DNA of 64,000 nucleotides from positions 7,172,001 to 7,236,000 of the forward strand of contig NZ_AP021874.1 of assembly GCF_009688945.1 (NCBI RefSeq), written 5' to 3'. A program made the position numbers and the translations under genes. A model generated the notes under the pieces. That model saw only the letters and a program-made list of their open reading frames with translations, was not told the origin of the DNA and made no database searches. The stretch comes from Desulfosarcina alkanivorans. Lineage in GTDB: Bacteria; Desulfobacterota; Desulfobacteria; Desulfobacterales; Desulfosarcinaceae. Below, in pieces: positions 18,269 to 27,946 of this stretch (position 1 is its first letter; each line of letters opens with the position of its first letter).

Positions 18269-21079
18269 TTGCTTAGGACACTCAGCCTGTTGAACAAGTT
18301 TATCATTGGATTCGCCTTGATCCTGATTCTCCTGGTGGCGCTGGCGGTGGTCGGCTACCGCGGGCTCTCGGACGTTGTGAAACATACGCGGATGTCGGAT
18401 TCCATCAGCGCCATCGGCGCCCACCTGACGCGCGCGCGCCTTCACGAACAGGGATTCATCGTCAATCGCCAGGCCGACGGCGTCACCAACGTTCGTCAGG
18501 CGCTGGATGAAATGGAGGCTGAAATCACCGCGGCCGGAAATACTTCTGCGGACGATGGCCTGCAGCGGCAGCTGGCGGGGATCCGATCGCGGATGTCCGA
18601 CTATAAACAGGCCTTCAACGTTTTTGTCGCCCTGGCGGACGCTCAGTCTGAAAAGGCGGGGCAGATGAGCGAAAAGGCCCGCCTGGCCCTTGAACTGACC
18701 TCCCGGATTCGCGATCGGGAGCAAACCCTTCTGGAAGAAATCCGCGAGAACAGCACGGCCGTCCTGGCTGAGAAGACCGCGTGGGTCGATGCCGCGGCGC
18801 AGGTTTACAACACGGCTCTGGAAGCCAGAGTCCACCGGGTCTCGCTTATGGTCAACAACGAACTGAGCACCATGGCCCAGTGGAAGGGGGCCAACCAAAA
18901 ACTGGAAGATGAGGTGCGTCGATTAAGGTCACAGCTGCAATCTGCGGACGATAAAAAACTGGCAGACCGCATTCTGGCGCTTCAGCAGACCTACATCAAC
19001 GATGTGCTGGTATACCTGCGGACACTGGAATATGAAGATCTCAACCGGATGATCAAGTCGGTCAGGGACTACACCCGGGCCATCACCTCCCTTCATTTTG
19101 AACTGCGGCAGGAGCTGGATTTTTTCCAGGAGGATACCCAGGTTCAGATCGATGAAAAACTGGCCGTGAACCGGGCCGTCACCACCATGGCCAACCTCCT
19201 GATGAATGCACGGCTGCGTGAAAAAGAGATCATCGCCGACCGCGATACATCCCTTGCCGGCGACGTGGCAAAAAAGATGGAAGGCATCCATGCCGCCGAA
19301 AAGGCGCTCAACGAACAGGTCGACAACCCGGCGATTCTTCAACAGGTCGCACCGATCGTCACCGCCGCGACGGAATACGAGGCGGTATTCAACGAGACGG
19401 TGGACCTGATGGACCGTCAACGCCAGGCCCAGGCGCGGATGATGGCAGCCGCGCGGGACGTGGGGCAGGTGTGTACGACCGCCCGGGCGAACCAGCAGGC
19501 GAAGGTGGCGCGCCAGATCTCCTGGTCCCACATGATTCTGCTGATCGGCACGCTGGCGGCCATCGCAGTGGGAATTCTATGTGCCATTGGCAGCGCCCTC
19601 ATTGTCGTAAGGCCGGTGCGGCGGACCAATGACATGATCAAAGACATCGCCCAGGGTGAAGGCGACCTGACCCAGCGACTGGCCGTGGAAAGCAGCGATG
19701 AGATCGGACAGATGGCCGGCTGGTTCAACACCTTCGTCGCCAAGCTGCATGATATCGTCAGGAATATTTCGGAGTATTTTGAAACGGTGAGCGCATCGGC
19801 CAACCAGTTGCTCATCATTTCCAGGCAGATGGATGATGGCGTGCGCGACATGGGCGACAAATCGGCCACCGTTGCCCGGGCCGCCGGTGAAATGAGCCAG
19901 AACATGAATTCGGTGGCGGCGGCCAGTGAGCAGGCATCGACCAATGTGGGGCTGGTGGCATCGGTCATGAACCGTATGAAACAGACGGTCGCCGATATCG
20001 GCCACAGCTCCGAAAAGGCGCGCATCGTTACCGATCGTGCCGTTGCAGAAGCCCGGCAGGCATCGTCCAAAGTTGACCGTCTGGGCAATGCCGCCGCCGA
20101 GATCAGTAAGGTGACCCAGGTGATCACCGACATTTCCGATCAGACCAACCTGCTGGCGCTCAACGCCACTATCGAAGCGGCCCGGGCCGGTGCCGCCGGC
20201 AAAGGGTTTGCCGTCGTCGCCAATGAAATCAAGGAACTGGCACGCCAGACCGCCGAGGCCACCCGGAGCATCAAACTGGAAATCGAGGGGATCCAGTCCT
20301 CCACTGCTGAAACCGTGTCGGACATTGGCATGATCGCCGAAGTGATCGGTGAGGTGGACGACATCGTTTCCGCCATTGGCGCTGCCGTTGAAGAGCAGAC
20401 CACCGTAACCGCGGAGATTGCCGAAAACATCACGCAGGCATCGACCGGCATCGGGGACGTCAACCGGAATGTGGCCCAGAGCAGCGCCTTTTCGGCAGAA
20501 ATCGCGTCTGACATCGCCGAGGTCAATCGGATTGCGGGATCCCTTGCCGACAACAGCGCCCGGGTAAGCGCCAGTTCAGGTGATCTCAACGGTCTGGCCG
20601 AAGATCTGAAGACCATGATCGGCGAGTTCAAAGTGGAACGGTCCACCCGGGGCGAAATCGCCATGCCCGCCGCCGAACCGGACCTGATCGTCTGGGACGA
20701 CAGCATCCGGTTCGATATCGAGGCCATTGACGGTCAGCACCGCCGCCTGGTCGGGCTGATCAACCGGCTTCACCACGCCATGGTTCAGCGGGCCGGGAAA
20801 ACGGTGCTGGCCTCCACCCTGGATGAATTGGCCCGATATACCGTCCAGCATTTCAAGACCGAAGAGCAGCTGATGGACGCGGCCGGCTACGACGACCTGG
20901 AGGCGCACCGGCAATTGCACGAAAAGCTGGTGGCACAGGTGCTGGAATTCAAACAGCGCTTCGAGGCGGGCGATGCAACGGTCACCATGGACCTGATGAC
21001 CTTTCTCAGGGACTGGCTGCTGGACCACATCAACCGGGTCGATCGCAACTATGTGCCGCTGCTTAAAGGGGCGGACTGA
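18269..21079 (+). CDS. methyl-accepting chemotaxis protein with C-terminal hemerythrin domain (DcrH-like)
   Basis: 936-residue transmembrane receptor. Order: N-terminal membrane helix (about 10-30), a long all-helical periplasmic sensor to about residue 415 resembling HBM-type helical bundles, a second membrane helix (MILLIGTLAAIAVGILCAIG), HAMP, and the MCP signalling hairpin with QTNLLALNATIEAARAGAAG. A hemerythrin domain occupies the last 130 residues. All di-iron ligand motifs are visible: DGQHRRL, HFKTEEQ, HRQLHEK, HINRVD. This architecture matches DcrH of Desulfovibrio, which senses oxygen or redox state. TTG start with AAGGAGAT upstream. No CheR-tether pentapeptide at the end. Confidence 0.88.
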   Translation: MLRTLSLLNKFIIGFALILILLVALAVVGYRGLSDVVKHTRMSDSISAIGAHLTRARLHEQGFIVNRQADGVTNVRQALDEMEAEITAAGNTSADDGLQRQLAGIRSRMSDYKQAFNVFVALADAQSEKAGQMSEKARLALELTSRIRDREQTLLEEIRENSTAVLAEKTAWVDAAAQVYNTALEARVHRVSLMVNNELSTMAQWKGANQKLEDEVRRLRSQLQSADDKKLADRILALQQTYINDVLVYLRTLEYEDLNRMIKSVRDYTRAITSLHFELRQELDFFQEDTQVQIDEKLAVNRAVTTMANLLMNARLREKEIIADRDTSLAGDVAKKMEGIHAAEKALNEQVDNPAILQQVAPIVTAATEYEAVFNETVDLMDRQRQAQARMMAAARDVGQVCTTARANQQAKVARQISWSHMILLIGTLAAIAVGILCAIGSALIVVRPVRRTNDMIKDIAQGEGDLTQRLAVESSDEIGQMAGWFNTFVAKLHDIVRNISEYFETVSASANQLLIISRQMDDGVRDMGDKSATVARAAGEMSQNMNSVAAASEQASTNVGLVASVMNRMKQTVADIGHSSEKARIVTDRAVAEARQASSKVDRLGNAAAEISKVTQVITDISDQTNLLALNATIEAARAGAAGKGFAVVANEIKELARQTAEATRSIKLEIEGIQSSTAETVSDIGMIAEVIGEVDDIVSAIGAAVEEQTTVTAEIAENITQASTGIGDVNRNVAQSSAFSAEIASDIAEVNRIAGSLADNSARVSASSGDLNGLAEDLKTMIGEFKVERSTRGEIAMPAAEPDLIVWDDSIRFDIEAIDGQHRRLVGLINRLHHAMVQRAGKTVLASTLDELARYTVQHFKTEEQLMDAAGYDDLEAHRQLHEKLVAQVLEFKQRFEAGDATVTMDLMTFLRDWLLDHINRVDRNYVPLLKGAD

Positions 21080-21202
21080 TTCTCCCCACCGTGATGTTTT
21101 TGTCCGGCCCACGATCCAACCATTATCGCCGCATCCCCAAAGCCCTTCAGCGATAAACCGCTTCGAGACGGTGACGTTCGTCTGCATGGCCGGCCGAAAG
21201 TG

Positions 21203-21219
21203 ACGCCCCGGGGGGGCGT
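21203..21219. terminator. GC-rich hairpin between convergent genes
   Basis: ACGCCCC and GGGGCGT form a 7-bp stem with a GGG loop between the end of the chemoreceptor and the end of the nitroreductase on the other strand. No T-run follows on either strand, so terminator function is tentative. Confidence 0.3.
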
Positions 21220-21255
21220 TCCCAGGGGGGGAATGGTTACGACGGTTCTGGGCGA

Positions 21256-22080
21256 TCACTTCCAGTGAATCACCGGCGCTTTTCTTTCCGGCAGGCGGTG
21301 GTATTTAAACCTGGGATACCCGATCATCATCGGATAGAACCAGGTGTGTCCCTCGGGCAGTCCCATGGATGCCACCAGACCGGGGGTGGCCGGCATGGCT
21401 CCCCGGAGCAGCCCGGCCCAGCAGGTGCCCACGCCCAGGGGCAGGGCGGCCAGTTCCAGATACGCCAGGGCAATGCCCAGGTCCACCAGGCCGTTGGCGC
21501 TTTCTTGGGGCGCCGGGGGAACAACGAGGGTCCGGGCCGTGCGCAGGATGCCGTCGTAGCCGGTGGCCCAGCGATCCACAATCGGCCTGAAGCAGGCGGC
21601 CGCCGGAGCGTCGGGGTGGGCGTCGATGACCCGGTTCATCCAGTTGACGGTTTCCAGGGACAGCGGTTCCAACCTGTCACGGCCTTCGATTACCGTCCAT
21701 TGAAGGTTCTGGGCGTTGCTGGCCGTGGGGGCGTAGCGGGCCGTTTCGATCAGCTGCTTCAGGATTCCCCGGTCCATGGCCTTGTCCTTGAAACAGCGGA
21801 CGGATCGTCGGGAGCGCAGGAACTGCCCGGCCTGATCCCGGGAAAGGACCAGGTCTTTTTTTATCTCCGGGCAGTCTTCGATGGCCACCCCGGTCACCCT
21901 CAGGGCACCGTGGGGGCAGACGGCCACGCAGTGGCCACAGGCGATGCATTGGGCCTCATCAGCCACTGCAATCCGGGGGAGCCCCTCGTTCTCTTTCTGG
22001 AAGATAATCCCTTTGGGGCACTCGGCCGCACAGATGCCGTCCCGTTAGCACCTGGCTTCATCTATCGTCAGGAAGGCCAT
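21256..22080 (-). pseudogene. ferredoxin-nitroreductase fusion interrupted by an in-frame UAA
   Basis: From an ATG at 22080 the complement encodes MAFLTIDEARC, then UAA at codon 12 (22045-22047), then RDGICAAECPKG, a second ferredoxin motif CIACGHCVAVCPHGA and a full nitroreductase domain (RSVRCFKDKAMDRGILKQLI, YAPTASNAQN). The stop falls inside the first 4Fe-4S motif of a family that normally has two clusters followed by an FMN nitroreductase domain. A shorter protein could start at GTG 21966, keeping one cluster and the flavin domain, but no good ribosome site precedes it. UAA is neither a Sec nor a Pyl codon. Either the gene is damaged or the base is a sequencing error. Confidence 0.65.
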
Positions 22081-22167
22081 GCCTGTCTCCTTGTGTCATT
22101 ACTGCAATTTGCTGTCACCCCTGCAAAAGCCAATCGGATGCGAGACGCTGGATTGGTTTGGCCGCAA

Positions 22168-23547
22168 TCATTTTTCTTGCGACAGCGGTTTCAGCATGTA
22201 AAGCATGTCGCTTTCCCGTGACGGGTACGGCGACATCATGCTCTGACGGTACAGGGTCTCGGCCGGGATCCGGTTCAGCATGGCCAGACGTATGGTGTTG
22301 ATGATGCCCGCCGCATTATCCGAGAGGATGTGGGCGCCGAGAAAGGCGCCGTCGGTTCCAGCGAGGATTTTGTATGCCGCGTCCGACATGCCGATCCGGC
22401 GGTAGGTCGGCCAGCTGAGGTTTTTCCCAAAACTTTTCGTGTAGGGAATGCCTTCATGTTTCAAGGCGTCCTCGGTGTATCCCACCATGCCGTACTGGGG
22501 GTAGGTGAACAATATTGCCGGGACGGCTGAATAATCCATCTCCGGCCAGCCGCCACCTCCTTTTTCCCCCAGAATCGCGTTCACGGCGACCATGGCTTCA
22601 TAATCGGCGACGCGTGCCAGTTGAACGGTAGATGCGCAGTCACCAACGGCGTAGATATTCGGCTGCGTCGTCTGCATCCGGGCGTTAACCGAAATGCCCC
22701 TGCGCGAGAAATCGATGCCGGCACGATCAAGGTCCAGGTCGTTGACGTCCGGCAGGCGACCGGCACTGTTGACGACCACATCGGCGGCATAAGAAACGCC
22801 GTCGCCGGTCACCACCCTGAATGCGTTGCCATCTTTTTCGACGGAAGAGATCCGGACGCCGGTATGCACATCGATGCCCTCTGTCTTCGAGGCGGCCACC
22901 AGCAATGATACCATCTCGGCGTCAAAAGGTCCCAGTGCCCGTGGCGCAGCCTCCAGGATCGTCGTCTGCCGGGAGGGGCCGTCCCCCAGCCGGGCCACGA
23001 AATGGGCGAATTCAAAAGAGATGAAGCCGCCGCCGATAAAAACAAAACGACCGGGAAGAGACGGCAGTTCAAGGAACCCATCGCTGGTAATCGCGTTTTC
23101 GATGCCTTCTATGGGCAGGGGCATGGGATGAGCGCCGCTGGCAACCACGAAAAACCGAGCAGACACCTTGCGGCCGCCGATGTCCAGCGTTTTCTCATCC
23201 AAAAAACGGGCGACGCCGGATATAACGTCGATGCCGGCTTTTTTGAAGCCGGTCAGGGTGTTGCCCGGTACAGTGGTCGTAAATTTGTTTTTTCCCCTTA
23301 AAACGTCAGCCCAGGAGACCTGCGGGGGGGACACGATGCCTCTGCCCTTTAAATGATTCGATTTCGCCGCGGTCTCCGCTGCTTCGTAAAACCATTTCTT
23401 TGCCTGGCATCCTGCCAGCGCACAGGTCCCTCCGGGGGTGTTGCTTTTTTCAGCGACAGCCACGGTGAGCCCCCTGGATTTCAATTCGTAGGCGGCGGTT
23501 TGCCCGGCGGTGCCAGAACCGATGACGACCACATCATATGCGCTCAT
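22168..23547 (-). CDS. FAD-dependent pyridine nucleotide-disulfide oxidoreductase
   Basis: 459-residue member of the lipoamide dehydrogenase/glutathione reductase class. It has the FAD-binding GSGTAGQTAAYELKSRG, the redox-active disulfide GGTCALAGC (Cys-x4-Cys), the NAD(P) fold FVFIGGGFISFEFAHFVARLG and the second FAD contact IYAVGDCAST. The C-terminal dimerisation domain is present, but the His-Pro/Glu catalytic dyad of lipoamide dehydrogenases is not obvious near its end, so its electron acceptor is uncertain. It lies in a minus-strand run with the MoaD- and ThiF-like genes. Confidence 0.8.
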   Translation of the reverse strand: MSAYDVVVIGSGTAGQTAAYELKSRGLTVAVAEKSNTPGGTCALAGCQAKKWFYEAAETAAKSNHLKGRGIVSPPQVSWADVLRGKNKFTTTVPGNTLTGFKKAGIDVISGVARFLDEKTLDIGGRKVSARFFVVASGAHPMPLPIEGIENAITSDGFLELPSLPGRFVFIGGGFISFEFAHFVARLGDGPSRQTTILEAAPRALGPFDAEMVSLLVAASKTEGIDVHTGVRISSVEKDGNAFRVVTGDGVSYAADVVVNSAGRLPDVNDLDLDRAGIDFSRRGISVNARMQTTQPNIYAVGDCASTVQLARVADYEAMVAVNAILGEKGGGGWPEMDYSAVPAILFTYPQYGMVGYTEDALKHEGIPYTKSFGKNLSWPTYRRIGMSDAAYKILAGTDGAFLGAHILSDNAAGIINTIRLAMLNRIPAETLYRQSMMSPYPSRESDMLYMLKPLSQEK

Positions 23548-23634
23548 GAGCGTTCCTTTAATTACGGGTGACGTTTTTCCAACATCTTCCCGGTGCAGGA
23601 CTTCGGGGGAAAATGACCATCGGCGCGGCCTTTT

Positions 23635-24495
23635 TCAGGAGAACTGAAGGGTCTCGATGGTGTAATCGGAAAGATCGACGACCAGCAGTCTGTTTTTCAA
23701 CGTGTTGTCCCTGCCCAGCAGCACTTTGAGCACCTCGACACACTCCAGCGATGCGATCAGGTTGACGCCCGGTGCCAGGCAGCCCAGGTGGGTTTCCGCA
23801 CCCTTGACGACGGTCAACCGGTCTTCGGGGCCGTAGATGTTTTCAAGACCCCGGTCGTCGGGGAAGATGGTGGTCACGTGGCCGGAAATACCGGCTACGG
23901 CGGCCGAGACCATGGGGATGCCGGCGTGTTTGGTTGCCGCCTCGAGAATGAACCGGGACCGGATGTCGTCCAGACAGTCGACCGCGATGTGGCAGGATTC
24001 CACCAGTTCCAGGGCATTTTCCCGAGTCAGATAAACGCTTCTGGCGCTGACTTCGATGCCCGGATTGATCGTTTGCACCCGCTCGGCGGCCGCAACGGCT
24101 TTGGCCGTGCCGATGCCGTCGGTGCTGCTGAGCAGCTGGCGATTCAGATTGTGGGATTCAAACGTATCCCCGTCGATCAGGGTCATCCGTCCGACCCCCA
24201 TGCGGGCCAGGGTCTCCGTGACCAGTCCGCCCAGCCCCCCCAGGCCGACGATGCACACGGCAGCCCCCAACAGGCTGATCTGATCGGTTTCACTCAATAA
24301 TTTACGATTGCGCAGGTATCGATCGGGAAGAATTTTCTGCCTCAGCGCCGCCATCTCCACCCGTCGGCCGGAAAGGCCCGTTTCTTCTGCCAGGCGCTTC
24401 ACAACGGCTGCGCCGATTACCCGGCAGGGCGTCCCATTGCTCAGTGTCCCCGCCCGGGCCAGTGCTTCGATGTGTTCGTTGAGGCTGTCCGGCAT
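23635..24495 (-). CDS. ThiF/MoeB/HesA-family sulfur-carrier activating enzyme
   Basis: 286-residue E1-like adenylyltransferase. The nucleotide-binding segment VCIVGLGGLGGLVTETLARMG, the metal-binding LIDGDTFESHNLNRQ and the catalytic region with AVDCLDDIRSR are present. An N-terminal extension of about 70 residues precedes the fold. The two CxxC zinc pairs of MoeB/ThiF are not seen; only single cysteines occur. It begins a few bases after the stop of the MoaD-like carrier, so it probably adenylates the carrier C-terminal GG for pterin cofactor synthesis. Given two tungsten enzymes nearby, a role in tungstopterin assembly is likely. Confidence 0.82.
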   Translation of the reverse strand: MPDSLNEHIEALARAGTLSNGTPCRVIGAAVVKRLAEETGLSGRRVEMAALRQKILPDRYLRNRKLLSETDQISLLGAAVCIVGLGGLGGLVTETLARMGVGRMTLIDGDTFESHNLNRQLLSSTDGIGTAKAVAAAERVQTINPGIEVSARSVYLTRENALELVESCHIAVDCLDDIRSRFILEAATKHAGIPMVSAAVAGISGHVTTIFPDDRGLENIYGPEDRLTVVKGAETHLGCLAPGVNLIASLECVEVLKVLLGRDNTLKNRLLVVDLSDYTIETLQFS

Positions 24496-24498
24496 GAA

Positions 24499-24735
24499 TC
24501 ACCCCCCGGCCACGGGCGGAAAGACGCCCACGCGTTCTCCACCGTTCAACCGTGTGTCCAGGGTGCGTTTGACCCCATCGACAAAAATCAGGTGCGCCTT
24601 GGCCAGGGGGACGTCCAGGTCCCTGAGCAGCTCCTGGACGGAGGTGCCCGGCGCAACGGGCAGCCGGTCGGCATTTTCCGGTGAGAAGTGGGTCAGGGAG
24701 GCGAACAGTTTGAGTTGAACGTGTGCGGAGGTCAT
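24499..24735 (-). CDS. MoaD/ThiS-family sulfur carrier protein
   Basis: 78-residue ubiquitin-like protein ending VFPPVAGG, the C-terminal diglycine used for adenylation and thiocarboxylation. Start MTSAHVQLKLFASLTHFSP fits the MoaD fold. I chose the ATG at 24735 because GAGGG precedes it at good spacing; an ATG at 24747 overlaps that site. It is the first gene of the minus-strand run with the ThiF-like enzyme. It likely supplies sulfur to the metal-binding pterin of the tungsten enzymes. Confidence 0.8.
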   Translation of the reverse strand: MTSAHVQLKLFASLTHFSPENADRLPVAPGTSVQELLRDLDVPLAKAHLIFVDGVKRTLDTRLNGGERVGVFPPVAGG

Positions 24736-24747
24736 GGGATCCCTCAT

Positions 24748-25253
24748 GTGTTGAATTTAAGCCTTGCCTGTCGGTAATCTGCCGATTTGCCCGATATTCG
24801 CGCCCTGCGAACCCATTTATCACCGGAACATCCCAATGATGCCCGTGGACAGAATTCGCATGGCTGGATTATAGGCAAATTTACCTGTTTCCGGATGGAC
24901 ACGAAGCCGGCCAGGATTGTCAACCCGAAACTTAAGACGAACACCAATGCGCGTCAAGTATGGTAATATCGATGGTGTGGCCCTGAGGGGTGCACCGGTA
25001 ATGTGTTTCAACGGTCCGGCAGCCCGGATGGCCAGGCTGAGGGATATACGGACATCGAGCGGCAGCCGTCGGGTCGTGATGATGGAAATCGGCTTTCCGC
25101 TTCCCGCCCGAATGGCCATCGGGGCAAGGTGTCAATGCGTTGCCAATGCGATCAGGTGTGTGCGATAGCAAGCGCGCAAGGGGGGAGCGAATCCGATGAT
25201 CGCGTCACTGGGGTGGCGGCTGATAATAAAAGACAAACCATGGGAGGAAGGGC
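24748..25253. other. divergent intergenic region, no gene seen
   Basis: About 500 bases between the MoaD-like gene (minus) and the Ldh-family dehydrogenase (plus). TAATAT occurs at 24963 but has no convincing -35 partner. No sigma54 -24/-12 element, tRNA or riboswitch pattern was recognised. GGGAGGAAGGGC at 25241-25252 is a strong ribosome site for the plus-strand gene. Confidence 0.4.
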
Positions 25254-26258
25254 ATGACGGATACCTTGATGCCGGCAGCATCACTGACAGATTTGGTTAC
25301 AGACATTCTGGTGAATCATGACACCAGCCGGAAAAACGCCGGTCAGGTGGCACAGGCGCTGGTCGCCGCAGAAATTGACGGGCAAAAGGGGCATGGCCTT
25401 TCCCGTGTGGCTGCCTATTGTGCCCAGGCCGGAAGCGGAAAAGTCGACGGGCAGGTAACCCCGGAGATAAGGAAGGTCGCCGAGGCGGTTCTGCGCGTCG
25501 ACGCCAGACACGGATTTGCATTCCCCGCGTTCAATCTCGCCATCGACCAGCTTTCCCGGTTGGCCCGACAGACAGGTATTGCAGCGGCGGCGGTCGCCAA
25601 TTCACACCATTGCGGCACCCTGGGCTACCATGCCGAACGGCTGGCCGGTAAAGGTCTGCTTGCCCTGGTTTTTTCCAACAGCCCCAAGGCCATCGCCCCC
25701 TGGGGAGGAAAGAAGGCAATTTTCGGAACCAATCCGATCGCCTTCGCCGCACCACGGGAAAATGACGACCCCCTGGTGATCGACCTGTCGCTTTCAAAAG
25801 TGGCCAGGGGAAAAATTAAAGTGGCCCATGACGCCAACCGGCCGATTCCCGGCGATTGGGCGCTGGATGCCGACGGGAACCCCACCACGGATGCCGGCGC
25901 GGCCATGTCGGGAACCATGCTGCCCATGGGCGGGGCCAAAGGCGCGGCACTGGTGTTGATGGTTGAAATCCTGTCGGCCGCACTGAGCGCATCCCGGTTC
26001 GGCTTCGAAGCCGGTTCGTTTTTCACCGCCGATGGGCTTTCTCCTGATATCGGACAACTGATCATCGCCATTCACCCGGGGGGCGCGTCCCGGCATCACT
26101 TTTTCGATCGCATCGAAACGCTTCTCGCCGCGATTCTCGGGCAGCCGGGAACGCGTCTTCCCGGTTCCGGAAAGGCAGCCCTCAGGGAAAATGCCGCTAG
26201 AACGGGGATCAGGGTGACTGCCGACAGGATGGATCAACTGCTTGCGCTCAAGGGGTAG
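25254..26258 (+). CDS. Ldh-family (ComC/malate-L-lactate type) NAD(P)-dependent dehydrogenase
   Basis: 334-residue enzyme of the MDH2/LDH2 family, unrelated to classical lactate dehydrogenase. Recognisable parts are EIDGQKGHGLSRVAAYC near the N-terminus, the conserved AVANSHHCGTLGYHAERLA with the catalytic histidine, FGTNPIAFAAPRE and LPMGGAKGAALVLMVEIL. Members oxidise 2-hydroxy acids such as lactate, malate, ureidoglycolate or (R)-sulfolactate (ComC). It is followed by the convergent sigma54 activator of the catabolic island, so a 2-hydroxyacid related to that pathway is the likely substrate; sulfolactate is a hypothesis. Confidence 0.8.
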   Translation: MTDTLMPAASLTDLVTDILVNHDTSRKNAGQVAQALVAAEIDGQKGHGLSRVAAYCAQAGSGKVDGQVTPEIRKVAEAVLRVDARHGFAFPAFNLAIDQLSRLARQTGIAAAAVANSHHCGTLGYHAERLAGKGLLALVFSNSPKAIAPWGGKKAIFGTNPIAFAAPRENDDPLVIDLSLSKVARGKIKVAHDANRPIPGDWALDADGNPTTDAGAAMSGTMLPMGGAKGAALVLMVEILSAALSASRFGFEAGSFFTADGLSPDIGQLIIAIHPGGASRHHFFDRIETLLAAILGQPGTRLPGSGKAALRENAARTGIRVTADRMDQLLALKG

Positions 26259-26315
26259 AGGAACCGGTTCCGTTCTTCGCTCCCGGTTCCCGCACCCGCC
26301 AACCCGGACCCACCA

Positions 26316-27854
26316 TCAGGCATAGGCAGACGGGACCAGTCCATATTTTTTCAGGCGATACTGCAGGGTGGAACGCGGAATGCCCAGAAGCTTGGCGGCG
26401 CCGGTCGGCCCCCCGACGGCCCCTTTGCAGGACGCCAGTGCCCGTTCGATGTGGCATCGTTCGGCCTCTGCCAGATTCTGGAATTCGCATGACGGTGTTT
26501 CCGCGGCTGCCTGAACCGGCAGTTCCTTCCGAATGATGCCGGCGCTGATGGCTTCGCCCGGCCTCATGATGATCATGCGTTTGACGAAGTTTTTCAGTTC
26601 CCGGATGTTGCCCGGCCATTGGTAGGCGCTCAGCACCTCGATGGCCCCTCCGGTAAACCTGGGGGCAGAGCGGTTGACCCGCTGGGCTTCATCGATTGTC
26701 AGTTTGTTGAGCAGGATCGGAATGTCTTCAATCCGCTCCCTCAGGGGCGGGACGCGGATGCTGATGGTATTGAGCCGATAATAGAGGTCCTTACGGAACC
26801 GGCCCTCATCGATTTTTTCTGCCAGATCACAGTTGGTGGCCGAAATAATCCGAAAGTCGATGTCGCGTGGGCGGCTGTCACCGACGCGTTCGAATCGGCG
26901 ATCTTCAAGGACATGCAGCAGCTTGGCCTGCAGGCTGACCGGCAGTTCGCCGATTTCGTCCAGAAAAACGGTTCCGGCCTGGGCCAGTTCAAATCGCCCG
27001 GCCCGGTCGCTGAGTGCTCCGGTAAATGCCCCTTTGGCGTGTCCGAACAATTCACTTTCGAAAAGTGACGGGGTCAGGGCGTGGCAGTTGGTTTTAACGA
27101 ACAGGTTTTCCTTTCGCGGACTCAGGTTGTGAATGAAGCGGGCCAGATAATCCTTTCCGGTGCCGGTCTCGCCGGTGAGCAGCACAGTGGCATCCGTGTC
27201 GGCAACACGCTCGACAATACCTATGATTTCCACCATGCAGGCGGACTCGTATATGAAGCTGTCCTGCTGGTAGGGCTGGTTGGAATGGGATAACAGGTAT
27301 CTTTTTTCGCGTATCAGATCGGCATTGATCCGTTTGAGTTGCGTGTACTGGCGCATGTTGTCCACGGCGATGGCAATCTGGTTGGAAACCTCAGCGAGGA
27401 CCGCGGTTAACTCGGAGATGTGCCGGGGTTTCTTTTTAAAGGAAAAATGAATGGTTCCGAGGATTTTCCCCCTGAGGGTCAGCGGAAAGGCCATGGTCGA
27501 TGTCAGTTTGGCCTCGACCATGGCGCCGATGGATGAATGATCGGTATACCGGGTCAGGTCATCGATGATCACGGGTTGACCGGACTGAACGACCATCTGC
27601 ACGATGGCCCCTTTGGCGATGGGGCGGCGCTCCTGACCGGGGCCCCCATTCAGCAGAATGCCGTCCGCGGCGGCAAAATAACGGATGGACTGGGTTTTGG
27701 CATTGTAAAGGTTGATGCTGAGACGATCATAATCGAAATGTTTGCTCAATTCGGTGGCGACCGCCTTGAACAGGGTTTCCCTTGTCGTGTGTTCGATTGC
27801 CGCGTTGTTGATCTTCAGCAACAGTTTATAACGGGTTTCCGGATTCCAGTGCAT
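26316..27854 (-). CDS. sigma54-dependent transcriptional activator with GAF sensor
   Basis: 512-residue enhancer-binding protein of the FhlA/NorR type. Residues about 20-165 form a GAF domain, followed by an AAA+ domain with Walker A GETGTGKD, the sigma54-contacting loop GAFTGA, Walker B TVFLDEIGEL and the arginine finger region FRKDLYYRLN. A Fis-type helix-turn-helix closes the protein (GAAKLLGIPRSTLQYRLKKY). All residues for ATP-driven open-complex formation appear present. It is divergent from a near-consensus sigma54 promoter at 28058 with an inverted repeat at 27947-27981, so it almost certainly controls the operon starting at 28119, with a small molecule sensed by GAF. Confidence 0.9.
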   Translation of the reverse strand: MHWNPETRYKLLLKINNAAIEHTTRETLFKAVATELSKHFDYDRLSINLYNAKTQSIRYFAAADGILLNGGPGQERRPIAKGAIVQMVVQSGQPVIIDDLTRYTDHSSIGAMVEAKLTSTMAFPLTLRGKILGTIHFSFKKKPRHISELTAVLAEVSNQIAIAVDNMRQYTQLKRINADLIREKRYLLSHSNQPYQQDSFIYESACMVEIIGIVERVADTDATVLLTGETGTGKDYLARFIHNLSPRKENLFVKTNCHALTPSLFESELFGHAKGAFTGALSDRAGRFELAQAGTVFLDEIGELPVSLQAKLLHVLEDRRFERVGDSRPRDIDFRIISATNCDLAEKIDEGRFRKDLYYRLNTISIRVPPLRERIEDIPILLNKLTIDEAQRVNRSAPRFTGGAIEVLSAYQWPGNIRELKNFVKRMIIMRPGEAISAGIIRKELPVQAAAETPSCEFQNLAEAERCHIERALASCKGAVGGPTGAAKLLGIPRSTLQYRLKKYGLVPSAYA

Positions 27855-27946
27855 CTGCCTGCCTTTTCAAAAAGATGTGGCCTGCCTCGTAAATGACCTG
27901 CCAGCGTAGACTAAGGAAAAGATAACAGGGTTTTTAACCCTGGACA

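Noticed and set aside
22045..22047. UAA in the nitroreductase as a recoded amino acid
   Set aside because: Known recoding for Sec uses UGA and for pyrrolysine UAG; UAA has no such role, so a true stop or base error is more likely.
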